DNA from: Thermodesulfovibrionales bacterium
GTDB taxonomy: Bacteria; Nitrospirota; Thermodesulfovibrionia; Thermodesulfovibrionales; Dissulfurispiraceae
Length of the DNA: 64,000 bases
NCBI GenBank assembly: GCA_020062545.1
Contig: JAGUWD010000001.1
Location: 62,001-126,000 of the forward strand
Reading direction: 5' to 3'
Within the stretch, counting starts at the first letter, position 1; each line of letters starts with the position of its first letter. The notes beneath the pieces are model-generated. The model did not search any database and was not told the DNA's origin. It saw only the letters and a list, made by a program, of their open reading frames with translations. Of this stretch, positions 10,001-17,115 are shown in pieces. The position numbers were made by a program, and so were the translations under genes.

Positions 10001-10143
10001 AGTGCATTTACCGAAAAATGGCTTATCCCTTCCCTTCCCGAAAGCTTTGATTCGAGATGTTTTTTAAGAGACTCCGAGCGATGGAGTCCCTTAACTTTAT
10101 AGCGGGCCCTTCCTTTTACAGAGGCGTGTATTGCCTGAACCAC
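7018..10143 (-). CDS. P-type cation ATPase (P2-like core) with N-terminal HMA-like domain lacking CXXC
   Basis: DKTGTIT, TGES, MTGDGINDGPAL, TM4 PEGLP; N-terminus ASVKGRARYKVKGL...GISHFSVNALTGNVLVFF. Confidence 0.93.
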   Translation of the reverse strand: MVQAIHASVKGRARYKVKGLHRSESLKKHLESKLSGREGISHFSVNALTGNVLVFFNSGNDVHAVASVIEGIVLEHHKEVSSQRSSVRSAGISSVVERRHHRNKRINSRRKVRRAVIHAEDQILEPWHLMKASDATDLLETSKDSGLLCETAKEKLKKYGPNILPESVPRSGLSIFVDQFKSLPVALLGVAAGISVLTGGIADALVIMGVVTINATIGYATESQAEKTIHSLKSLVRPSALVMREGSLKEIGAEDIVPGDILVLRPGSYVAADARLIEAHHLSVDESALTGESMPVLKTVQSLELRVGDDIPLADRVNMVYMGTLVTGGQGIAVVVATGRFTEIGKIQTLVGEAKPPETPMERQLNTMGSQLVLISGAVCGVVFIIGLIRGYGFLQMLKTSISLAVAAVPEGLPTIATTTLALGIRKMRRHNVLIRHLDAVETLGSVQTICLDKTGTITMNRMSVIEVHTGMRRLNLHDGKFFVSEVDNQTIQSNQRYAGNCVSPYYCDELLRLIHVCVLCNESEAIKSEGEYIVNGSPTENALIHAAISSGIDIFMLREKFPLLKIQHRSENRNYMVTIHNIKVHGSENHHGKVIAVKGSPTEVLSMCTFYMRDGKKLPLSEEDRLRIDVENERMAGNALRVLGVAYVFIDEGIESSKLQTLNSEINSEFSTLNSELIWLGLVGMADPVRDGVKELIGRFHGADIDTVMITGDQSPTAYAIGKELDLSRGEQLEILDSTHLTNIDRDVMKAMCKRVHVFSRVSPAHKLQIVQALQSAGRVVAMTGDGINDGPALKAADIGIAMGHTGTDVAREVADVVLEDDNMETMIIAISQGRTIYNNIRKSVHFLLSTNLSEIMVMFTAIAGGLGQPLSAMQLLWINLMSDIAPGLALALEPPEPDVLSRPPRNPDDPIIRPSDFKRITFESTMLSAGALGAYGYGIMRYGMGQRAGTMAFLSLTMGQLLHAISCRSEKHSIFDRGKLPPNKYLNLALGGSFALQVLSMVVPGLRSLLGIAPISLIDGIVIGGSAAVPLLVNESTKK

Positions 10144-10149
10144 ACCCTG

Positions 10150-10842
10150 CTACTCTCCCCTTCTTCCTCTGCCCTTTGTTGTGATTTCAGAAGACTCAGG
10201 TGGCGTCATTGCCGGTGAAGATGGCGCTACTTCGGGCGATATTTTTGGCTTCGGCAGGGCAGCGCCTGCAATCTCCTTTACGCCTTCAACAACTCCTACG
10301 AGCATGTCTTTAACAGCCTTTACAGCAGTATTTCCTATTGTTCCTGCTGTCTCTATTGCACCACCTACAGCAACCTTAGCCACTTCCTCCACATTGCCTC
10401 CTATCTCCTTTGTGGCTTCTATAACTCCATCCACAGCCCTTCTGGCAACGAGGGCAACATCTGCACCTATTTCTGCAGCACCTTTAACAGCGCCCCTTAC
10501 AGTCTGACCTGATGCGGAAACAACATCGCCTCCCACATCTGCCACGCCCATTACAATGCCCTTTGCCACACTCTTTGTGCTGAGGATAAGCCCTGTGCCT
10601 ACCTCTTCTGTAGCCTGAATCGCTCCTTTCATTACGTCTTTAATAATGCCGACGCTCTCATTGGCCACAGAGCCTGTTGCCCTGAGCGTGTTCGATACCG
10701 TATTTTTTGCAAGGCTTACAATCTCTGCCTCGATTTCATTAATACCCTTGAGGCTGCTTACCACACCCTCTTTGACTGCTGTTCCTGTCCTGCCCATGGT
10801 CTCGCCTGCAACTGTGCTGCCTGCTACTGTTTCGTTTGACAT
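10150..10842 (-). CDS. 22-residue-repeat, probably amphipathic-helical protein
   Basis: Five consecutive 22-aa units, e.g. KGIVMGVADVGGDVVSASGQTV / RGAVKGAAEIGADVALVARRAV / DGVIEATKEIGGNVEEVAKVAV. Confidence 0.75.
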   Translation of the reverse strand: MSNETVAGSTVAGETMGRTGTAVKEGVVSSLKGINEIEAEIVSLAKNTVSNTLRATGSVANESVGIIKDVMKGAIQATEEVGTGLILSTKSVAKGIVMGVADVGGDVVSASGQTVRGAVKGAAEIGADVALVARRAVDGVIEATKEIGGNVEEVAKVAVGGAIETAGTIGNTAVKAVKDMLVGVVEGVKEIAGAALPKPKISPEVAPSSPAMTPPESSEITTKGRGRRGE

Positions 10843-10899
10843 CTTAATCCTCCTTCTGTCCCGGTATAATGAAATTTACAACAGGGACAATGTTGTTTT

Positions 10900-10954
10900 A
10901 TTTTAATTATCATTAATTACAGGGTCTTTAAACCCTGGTTACACTTCGGTTAAA
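10900..10954 (-). promoter_or_regulatory. Pho-box-like promoter (minus strand), four repeats
   Basis: On minus strand: TTTAAC(10954) TGTAAC(10943) TTTAAA(10932) TGTAAT(10921), TAAAAT(10905). Confidence 0.75.
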
Positions 10955-11437
10955 TTATTCCCCTCCCTTATTCCCTGATTTTAAAAATATGTTCAATGCA
11001 TACCAGAAGGCGGTATACCATGCCGGCGCCGCAAGATTGCCTCTGCTAATCTGGTAAATACCAAGACCCAAAAGGGTCAGAAAGGCTGCACCGGCAATAT
11101 CCATATCGCCTCCAGTAATGCCTTTTATCTTTCCGTTTATATCTTGAAAAGTCTTCGACACCGTGGAGTGCATATCCGTTGGATCGGGTCTGTTGTTTTT
11201 AAGATTGAAGATGTTCCTGCCCCGTGCATATTCCGCGATTTTTCCTATATCAGATGCATGAACGATGAGAATGCTTCCAGACACAGGATTAACCTCCACT
11301 GTTTCGATGCCGCTGCATTTAGTCATCTGTTCTTTTAAGGACTTAAAATAATGAAAGTCCCCTTTTTTTGAAGGTATCTTCAGCCTTGCCCTGCCGGAAA
11401 TCATGTGGCTCAAAAAGGCATCCGGAAGGTCAAGCAC
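10955..11437 (-). CDS. HMA-like domain protein lacking CXXC, with C-terminal TM (start uncertain: GTG 11437 or ATG 11404)
   Basis: MISGRARLKIPSKKGDFHYFKSLKEQMTKCSGIETVEVNPVSGSILIVH; TM AAFLTLLGLGIYQISRG. Confidence 0.7.
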   Translation of the reverse strand: MLDLPDAFLSHMISGRARLKIPSKKGDFHYFKSLKEQMTKCSGIETVEVNPVSGSILIVHASDIGKIAEYARGRNIFNLKNNRPDPTDMHSTVSKTFQDINGKIKGITGGDMDIAGAAFLTLLGLGIYQISRGNLAAPAWYTAFWYALNIFLKSGNKGGE

Positions 11438-11738
11438 CGGCTTCGCCTCCCGGAGTTCCTGAAAAGGTTCCTGCAGATGATGCCTCTTTCTGCGCCTCTG
11501 CCATCTCTGCCTTTGCCTCGGCCACAATATCCTCAACAACCTCTCCCACCTCTGCTACTGTCTCTTTGCCCTTTTCATACAGTATCATTCCGCCTTTTAT
11601 GGCTGCCTTTGCTAAAGGCTTCACAACACTTGCCACAACAGGCATTACTGCAGGTGCAAGGACTGCCGCACCAATGCCTATGGCAAGGCCACTTAAAATA
11701 TTTCCCTTCAATCCATTGTCAAAAAGTGCCATTACCAA
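11430..11738 (-). CDS. DUF5132-like small membrane protein
   Basis: MALFDNGLKGNILSGLAIGIGAAVLAPAVMPVVASVVKPLAKAAIKGGMILYEKGKETVAE. Confidence 0.7.
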   Translation of the reverse strand: MVMALFDNGLKGNILSGLAIGIGAAVLAPAVMPVVASVVKPLAKAAIKGGMILYEKGKETVAEVGEVVEDIVAEAKAEMAEAQKEASSAGTFSGTPGGEAGA

Positions 11739-11938
11739 CCTCCTATTTTTAGTTGATAGTTCATGTTTTATTGTTCATAGTGGTGACGACGAACTATGAA
11801 TGTAATTAAATATTACTTTCATGAAAATGAATGTGTCCATCAATTTTTTAATTACTTGCCTACAAAAGCAAAGGTGAATGGGTGATAGGCTATAGGCGTA
11901 TAGGGTCCCCAAAGAACTTTCCTGAGATTTCACCAAAA

Positions 11939-11982
11939 TTTAACCTGACATTAATAATGCTGTAATATTGGTATGTTTTAAT
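11939..11982 (+). promoter_or_regulatory. Pho-box-like promoter, three repeats
   Basis: TTTAAC(11939) ATTAAT(11950) TGTAAT(11961), TTTAAT(11977). Confidence 0.7.
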
Positions 11983-12003
11983 CAATAAAAAAGCAGGAGA
12001 GCC

Positions 12004-12273
12004 ATGATTACCTATAAAATCATTCACCATATTCCGGGCCGCATCAGGATAGAAGTTCCTGCTATCAAACATCTCTCCATGTCTGGACTATTACAGATGT
12101 CAAAACAACTCTCTACTATTGCCATCCCTGAAGGAATAAAAGACATCCGTCCCAATCCGCTATCAGGAAGCGTAGTGATAACATACAAGCCGGAAAAGAT
12201 AAACATTATTGAATACTTAAAAGACATTGTGTCCAGCGCAGAGATGCAAAAACTCATGGGAGGGCAAGATTAA
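12004..12273 (+). CDS. Stand-alone HMA-like domain protein lacking CXXC
   Basis: IIHHIPGRIRIEVPAIKHL...GIKDIRPNPLSGSVVITYKPE; RBS AGGAGAG. Confidence 0.75.
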   Translation: MITYKIIHHIPGRIRIEVPAIKHLSMSGLLQMSKQLSTIAIPEGIKDIRPNPLSGSVVITYKPEKINIIEYLKDIVSSAEMQKLMGGQD

Positions 12274-12410
12274 AAGAAACAGCACAAAATGCCCTCACCT
12301 GATAAAGTGGCTGACATTAACCTGTAAAGCTGGAGATAAGCCATATATACCGAGTCCTTTCCAGTTAAAACAATATTGCAAGAGCAATAATCACAAGAAA
12401 TGTCCTTTCT

Positions 12411-12482
12411 ATGCTCATAGCTCATTGCTCATTGCTCATTGCTCATAAATGCTAATTTAAATACCATGAGCTATAAGCTATC
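12411..12482. repeat. Short tandem/palindromic tract (GCTCATA/GCTCATT units)
   Basis: ATGCTCATAGCTCATTGCTCATTGCTCATTGCTCATAAA...CATGAGCTATAAGCTATCAG. Confidence 0.85.
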
Positions 12483-12494
12483 AGAGATTGCCTT

Positions 12495-12550
12495 TGTAAC
12501 ATAAATTTAACATCAGCTTAATATTAGATTAACCTCAGCCGGTTTATAAT
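12495..12550 (+). promoter_or_regulatory. Pho-box-like promoter 1 of pst operon
   Basis: TGTAAC(12495) TTTAAC(12506) CTTAAT(12517) ATTAAC(12528), TATAAT(12545). Confidence 0.85.
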
Positions 12551-12586
12551 AAGCGCAATTTGAAATTAAAAATGAGGAGGTGGTGG

Positions 12587-12641
12587 TGTAACAAAATTTT
12601 AACATTGCTGTAACATTGTTGTAACAATAAAACCCTATTCT
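12587..12641 (+). promoter_or_regulatory. Pho-box-like promoter 2 of pst operon
   Basis: TGTAAC(12587) TTTAAC(12598) TGTAAC(12609) TGTAAC(12620), TATTCT(12636). Confidence 0.88.
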
Positions 12642-12667
12642 AAATAGGGAAATTAAGAGGAGGAAAC

Positions 12668-13678
12668 ATGAAGAAGATTTTAAGTTTGATATTGGTATTA
12701 GCTGTTGCACTGTCATTCTCCATTGCAAATGCCGAGGAGACATTGAACGGTGCAGGTGCAACATTCCCGTACCCTGTTTATTCTGCATGGGCATATGACT
12801 ATCATAAGACAACAGGTGTAAAACTTAACTACCAGTCAATAGGGTCTGGTGGAGGCATAAGACAGATTGTAAACAGGACAGTAGACTTTGGTGCATCGGA
12901 CAATGTCCTGACCCCACATGACCTTAACAAAGACAGTCTGCTTCAATTTCCGGCAGTAATGGGCGGGGTTGTCCCTGTGGTTAATATTCCTGGAATTAAA
13001 GAAGGCCAGCTTAAGCTCGATAGCGATGCGGTATGCAAGATATTCCTTGGCGAAATAAAGAAGTGGAACGACCCTAAGATAAAGGATATGAACCCGAATC
13101 TAAATCTCCCTGATAAAGAGATAACCGTTGTACACAGGTCAGACGGATCGGGAACAACAGCCATTTATACGCACTACCTGAGCGGCGCATGTAGTGCATG
13201 GAAAGATAAGGTCGGCTATGGAACATCTGTTAAGTGGCCGGTAGGCATAGGCGGCAAAGGGAATGAGGGTGTTGCCAACTATGTCAAGAGGACAGCAAAT
13301 TCCATCGGATATGTGGAATTTGCCTATGCAAAACAGAATAAACTTGCACACACACTCCTGAAGAATCCAGCTGGCAACTTTGTTGTGCCATCATTCGACA
13401 CCTTTGAGGATGCAGCAGATACGGCAGATTTCGATGCCAAAAACCATTTTGCCACATGGCTTACCAATGCACCGGGCAAGAACTCATGGCCCATAGCAGG
13501 CGCTACCTTTATACTCCTCGCAAAGGAGAAAAAGGACTCCAATATGAAGACCGTAAAATTCTTTGACTGGGCATTTAAAAATGGTGATGCAAAGGCAAAG
13601 GAACTCATTTATATACCTCTGCCGAAGTCTTTAAAGGATAAAATCAGGGCATACTGGAAGGCAAACGGAATATATTAG
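12668..13678 (+). CDS. pstS: Phosphate ABC transporter substrate-binding protein PstS
   Basis: ETLNGAGATFPYPVYSAW; HRSDGSGTTAIYTHYLS. Confidence 0.96.
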   Translation: MKKILSLILVLAVALSFSIANAEETLNGAGATFPYPVYSAWAYDYHKTTGVKLNYQSIGSGGGIRQIVNRTVDFGASDNVLTPHDLNKDSLLQFPAVMGGVVPVVNIPGIKEGQLKLDSDAVCKIFLGEIKKWNDPKIKDMNPNLNLPDKEITVVHRSDGSGTTAIYTHYLSGACSAWKDKVGYGTSVKWPVGIGGKGNEGVANYVKRTANSIGYVEFAYAKQNKLAHTLLKNPAGNFVVPSFDTFEDAADTADFDAKNHFATWLTNAPGKNSWPIAGATFILLAKEKKDSNMKTVKFFDWAFKNGDAKAKELIYIPLPKSLKDKIRAYWKANGIY

Positions 13679-13684
13679 AAATAG

Positions 13685-13785
13685 TTCGATTGTCGATAGA
13701 GCGACAGTGCGGCAACTGTGCATTTGCCGTAAAAACTGTCGCTCTGTCGTTCTGTAGCACTGTAGCGCTATGTCAATTGAAATAG
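13685..13785. repeat. Inverted and 8-nt-period tandem repeat between pstS and pstC
   Basis: AGAGCGACAGT / ACTGTCGCTCT arms, then CTGTCGCT CTGTCGTT CTGTAGCA CTGTAGCG. Confidence 0.8.
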
Positions 13786-13839
13786 ACAACTCTGATGTGT
13801 ATTATATATTGACCACTAACTGCAAGGAGTATTATTGTT

Positions 13840-14781
13840 GTGATTTTTTCGAAAAAGAAAAACCCCATTGATTTGATTTTTTCATTTATTACAGGTGTCG
13901 CATCGATATCTGTCATTTTAATCACTGCAGGCATTTTATATGTGCTTTTTACCGAATCTTCACTATCAATAGAAAAATTTGGCTTTTTTAAATTCCTTAC
14001 ATTGGTGGACTGGGATCCTGTAAAAGAATCCTTTGGGGCCGCTGCAGCCCTTTACGGAACACTTATAACCACTGGTTTAGCCCTTATTATTGCCATACCC
14101 ATTGCCGTCGGAGTCGCTATATTTATTACAGAAGTCTCTCCCAATTTCCTGAAAGGTCCTGTGGGGATTGCCATAGAACTTCTGGCAGCCATACCAAGCA
14201 TCATTTACGGCATGTGGGGGCTCTTTACCCTTGCCCCGATTATGGCCAAATATATCGAACCCTTTTTGCAAAAGACCATCGGGGAATTGCCCTTAGTCGG
14301 CATACTGTTTGAAGGCACCCCATTAGGTATAGACCTTCTGACGGCAAGCATGATACTCGGAATAATGATAATTCCCTTTACGGCAAGCATTTCGAGGGAT
14401 GCCTTTAATCTCACGCCAGCAGTTGTGAAGGAATCCGCCTATGCAGTGGGTGCAACAAAGTGGGAGGTAGTAAAAGATATAGTGCTGCCATATTCCAAGC
14501 TGGGTGTCTTTGGAGGGATCGCCATCTCTCTCGGAAGGGCATTGGGTGAGACAATGGCAGTGGCCTTTGTCCTCGGAAACAACAACCAGATAACCACATC
14601 CCTCCTCGATGCAGCAGCCACTGTTACTGTAAAACTCGCAAACGAGTTTACGGAAGCGGATAAAGACATTTATCTTTCCTCATTATACTATCTGGCGCTC
14701 CTGCTCTTTATTATGAGCTTTATTGTTCTGGCTATCGCAAAGTTCCTTATATTAAAGGCAGAAAGGAGATACCAGAGGTGA
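13840..14781 (+). CDS. pstC: Phosphate ABC transporter permease PstC
   Basis: Position after pstS; multi-TM permease with SRDAFNLTPAVVKESAYAVGATKWEVVKDIVLP. Confidence 0.95.
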   Translation: MIFSKKKNPIDLIFSFITGVASISVILITAGILYVLFTESSLSIEKFGFFKFLTLVDWDPVKESFGAAAALYGTLITTGLALIIAIPIAVGVAIFITEVSPNFLKGPVGIAIELLAAIPSIIYGMWGLFTLAPIMAKYIEPFLQKTIGELPLVGILFEGTPLGIDLLTASMILGIMIIPFTASISRDAFNLTPAVVKESAYAVGATKWEVVKDIVLPYSKLGVFGGIAISLGRALGETMAVAFVLGNNNQITTSLLDAAATVTVKLANEFTEADKDIYLSSLYYLALLLFIMSFIVLAIAKFLILKAERRYQR

Positions 14782-15620
14782 GGCGCGAAAGATTGAGGGT
14801 TATACAGAGCCGTATCGCCTTTGTTCTAAGCACCCTTACCGCCCTGTTTGGTATTTTCTGGCTCGTGTTCATTATCGGAGATGTCCTTATTCACGGCATA
14901 GGAGCGCTGAATATAAATTTATTCATAAAAGACCCGGCCCCGGCAGGTGTAGAGGGAGGCGGCTTGAGGAACGCATTTGTAGGGCATCTGCTGATAACCC
15001 TGTTTGCAACATTGATAGGTGTACCTGTAGGAGTGCTCGGCGGAACATTCCTTGCGGAATACGCCAGGGGAAAAAGGATTGCACAGATTATAAGTATCCT
15101 TTCGGACATAATGGTCAGTGTTCCTGCCATTGTGGTCGGTACATTCGTATATGCCATCATCGTAAAACCTCTCGGTCATTTCAGCGGCTGGGCAGGGGCT
15201 GTTGCACTCGCAATGATAATGATTCCAGTTGTCCTGAGGACAACGGAAGATATGCTCTCACTCGTATCGTGGACAGTCAGGGAGGCCGCATTTGCCCTCG
15301 GCGCACCATATTATAAAGTAATTATACAGGTTGTTTACCGCGGCGCAGCTACTGGAATACTCACAGGAATACTGCTTTCCATCGCAAGGGTGACGGGTGA
15401 GGCAGCGCCCCTTTTATTTACAGCATTTAACAATTCATTCTTCTCTACTAACATGAATGAACCGATAGCTTCCCTTACGGTATCCATATTCCAGTATGCC
15501 ATGGGGCCCTATGAGAGCTGGCACACACAGGCATGGGCTGCGTCTCTGATGATTACGGTATTCATTCTCATTATTACAATACTTGGAAGGCTCATAATAA
15601 AATGGAGGTATAAGAAGTGA
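14778..15620 (+). CDS. pstA: Phosphate ABC transporter permease PstA
   Basis: 4-nt overlap with pst[28 protein letters not shown]. Confidence 0.95.
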   Translation: MRRERLRVIQSRIAFVLSTLTALFGIFWLVFIIGDVLIHGIGALNINLFIKDPAPAGVEGGGLRNAFVGHLLITLFATLIGVPVGVLGGTFLAEYARGKRIAQIISILSDIMVSVPAIVVGTFVYAIIVKPLGHFSGWAGAVALAMIMIPVVLRTTEDMLSLVSWTVREAAFALGAPYYKVIIQVVYRGAATGILTGILLSIARVTGEAAPLLFTAFNNSFFSTNMNEPIASLTVSIFQYAMGPYESWHTQAWAASLMITVFILIITILGRLIIKWRYKK

Positions 15621-16381
15621 CAGGACAGATAGAGATCGAGGCCAAAAATCTCAACTTTTATTATGCAGGCGACATCCATGCCCTGAAGCAGGTAAGCCTC
15701 TCTGCCTATAAAAATAATGTTACATCATTAATAGGACCTTCCGGCTGCGGAAAAACCACACTCCTCAGATGCTTTAACAGAATGCATGACCTGTATCCTA
15801 AGAACAGATATGAGGGTGAAATAATCTTTCAGGGCACGAATATCCTTTCCAATGACATCGACATCATCAACCTCAGGAGCCGTATTGGAATGGTCTTTCA
15901 AAAACCGACTCCATTCCCCATGACCATATTCGATAATATCGCATACGGCCTCAGATTGAAAGGAATAAAAAATCGGTCTGAACTTTCAGGGAAAGTGGAA
16001 AAGGCCATTAAAGACGCAGCGCTATGGGACGAAGTGAAGGATAAACTCAATGTCAGCGCTTACGAGCTTTCAGGCGGACAGCAGCAGCGGCTTGTTATCG
16101 CACGGGCATTGGCTGTGGAGCCTGAGGTTCTCCTCTTTGACGAGCCCACATCGGCCCTCGACCCCATATCCACAGCCAAGATAGAAGAACTTATTGTCCA
16201 GTTGAAAAGCAAGGTTACCATAATTATCGTTACCCACAACATGCAGCAGGCAGCAAGAATATCGGACTGGACGGGATTTATGATGCTGGGTGAATTGATC
16301 GAGTTTGACAAAACCGACAAGATTTTCACAGCCCCCTCTGAAAAGCTTACAGAGGACTATATCACAGGGAGGTTTGGATAA
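15617..16381 (+). CDS. pstB: Phosphate ABC transporter ATPase PstB
   Basis: [47 protein letters not shown]. Confidence 0.97.
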   Translation: MTGQIEIEAKNLNFYYAGDIHALKQVSLSAYKNNVTSLIGPSGCGKTTLLRCFNRMHDLYPKNRYEGEIIFQGTNILSNDIDIINLRSRIGMVFQKPTPFPMTIFDNIAYGLRLKGIKNRSELSGKVEKAIKDAALWDEVKDKLNVSAYELSGGQQQRLVIARALAVEPEVLLFDEPTSALDPISTAKIEELIVQLKSKVTIIIVTHNMQQAARISDWTGFMMLGELIEFDKTDKIFTAPSEKLTEDYITGRFG

Positions 16382-17043
16382 TGACCAGGTTTGACGAAGA
16401 GTTAATGCATCTCAAAGAGATGGTCCTTAGGATGGGTGCAATGGTGGAGAGTTCTATTAAAGATTCGGTAAAGTCCCTTGTAGAAAGGAATGACGACCTC
16501 GCAAAGGCCGTTATAGAAAGGGATCATCAGATAAACGCCCTCGATGTGCATATAGATGAGGAATGCATCAGGCTTATAGCATTGATGCAACCCATGGCAG
16601 GGGATCTAAGATTTCTAACAACGGCAATGAAGATAACTACAGACCTTGAAAGAATGGGAGATAATGCTGTTAATATAGCAGAGAGGGCACTTGAACTCAA
16701 CAGGGAACCTATACTTAAACCTTACATTGACATCCCCCATATGAGCCAGATAGCACAGGGAATGACGAGGGACGCCCTTGACGCATTCGTGCGCAGGGAC
16801 AAGAAGCTTGCAATGGATGTGATAATGAGGGATGACGAAGTAGATGACCTGAAATACGGGATACTTGAAGAACTGATCTCCTTTATGATAAGGGATCCCA
16901 ATACCGTATACAGGGCAATGAAGATAAGTTTTATTGCACAGTACCTCGAAAGGATCGCTGACCATGCCACAAATATTGCCGAGATGGTTGTATACCTTGT
17001 GGCCGGAAAGATTATAAGACACATGACATTGCCAACAGAATAG
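16381..17043 (+). CDS. phoU: Phosphate transport regulator PhoU
   Basis: [23 protein letters not shown]...DLERMGDNAVNIAERA. Confidence 0.95.
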   Translation: MTRFDEELMHLKEMVLRMGAMVESSIKDSVKSLVERNDDLAKAVIERDHQINALDVHIDEECIRLIALMQPMAGDLRFLTTAMKITTDLERMGDNAVNIAERALELNREPILKPYIDIPHMSQIAQGMTRDALDAFVRRDKKLAMDVIMRDDEVDDLKYGILEELISFMIRDPNTVYRAMKISFIAQYLERIADHATNIAEMVVYLVAGKIIRHMTLPTE

Positions 17044-17115
17044 CTCATGGCTGATAGCTCATAGTCTTTAATTACCATCCATAATCGTGAACTATGAGCT
17101 ATCAGCCATGAGCTA
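17041..17115. repeat. Perfect 25-bp-arm inverted repeat joining phoU and cheB ends
   Basis: TAGCTCATGGCTGATAGCTCATAGT ... ACTATGAGCTATCAGCCATGAGCTA. Confidence 0.92.

Noticed and set aside
11740-11880. Possible additional minus-strand Pho-box array upstream of the DUF5132-like gene
   Set aside because: AT-rich with some 11-bp-spaced TTCAT/TTTAAT words but no convincing set of three matching hexamers.
12411-12482. CRISPR-like appearance of GCTCATT repeats
   Set aside because: Units are ~7 nt with no spacers; short tandem repeat, not CRISPR.
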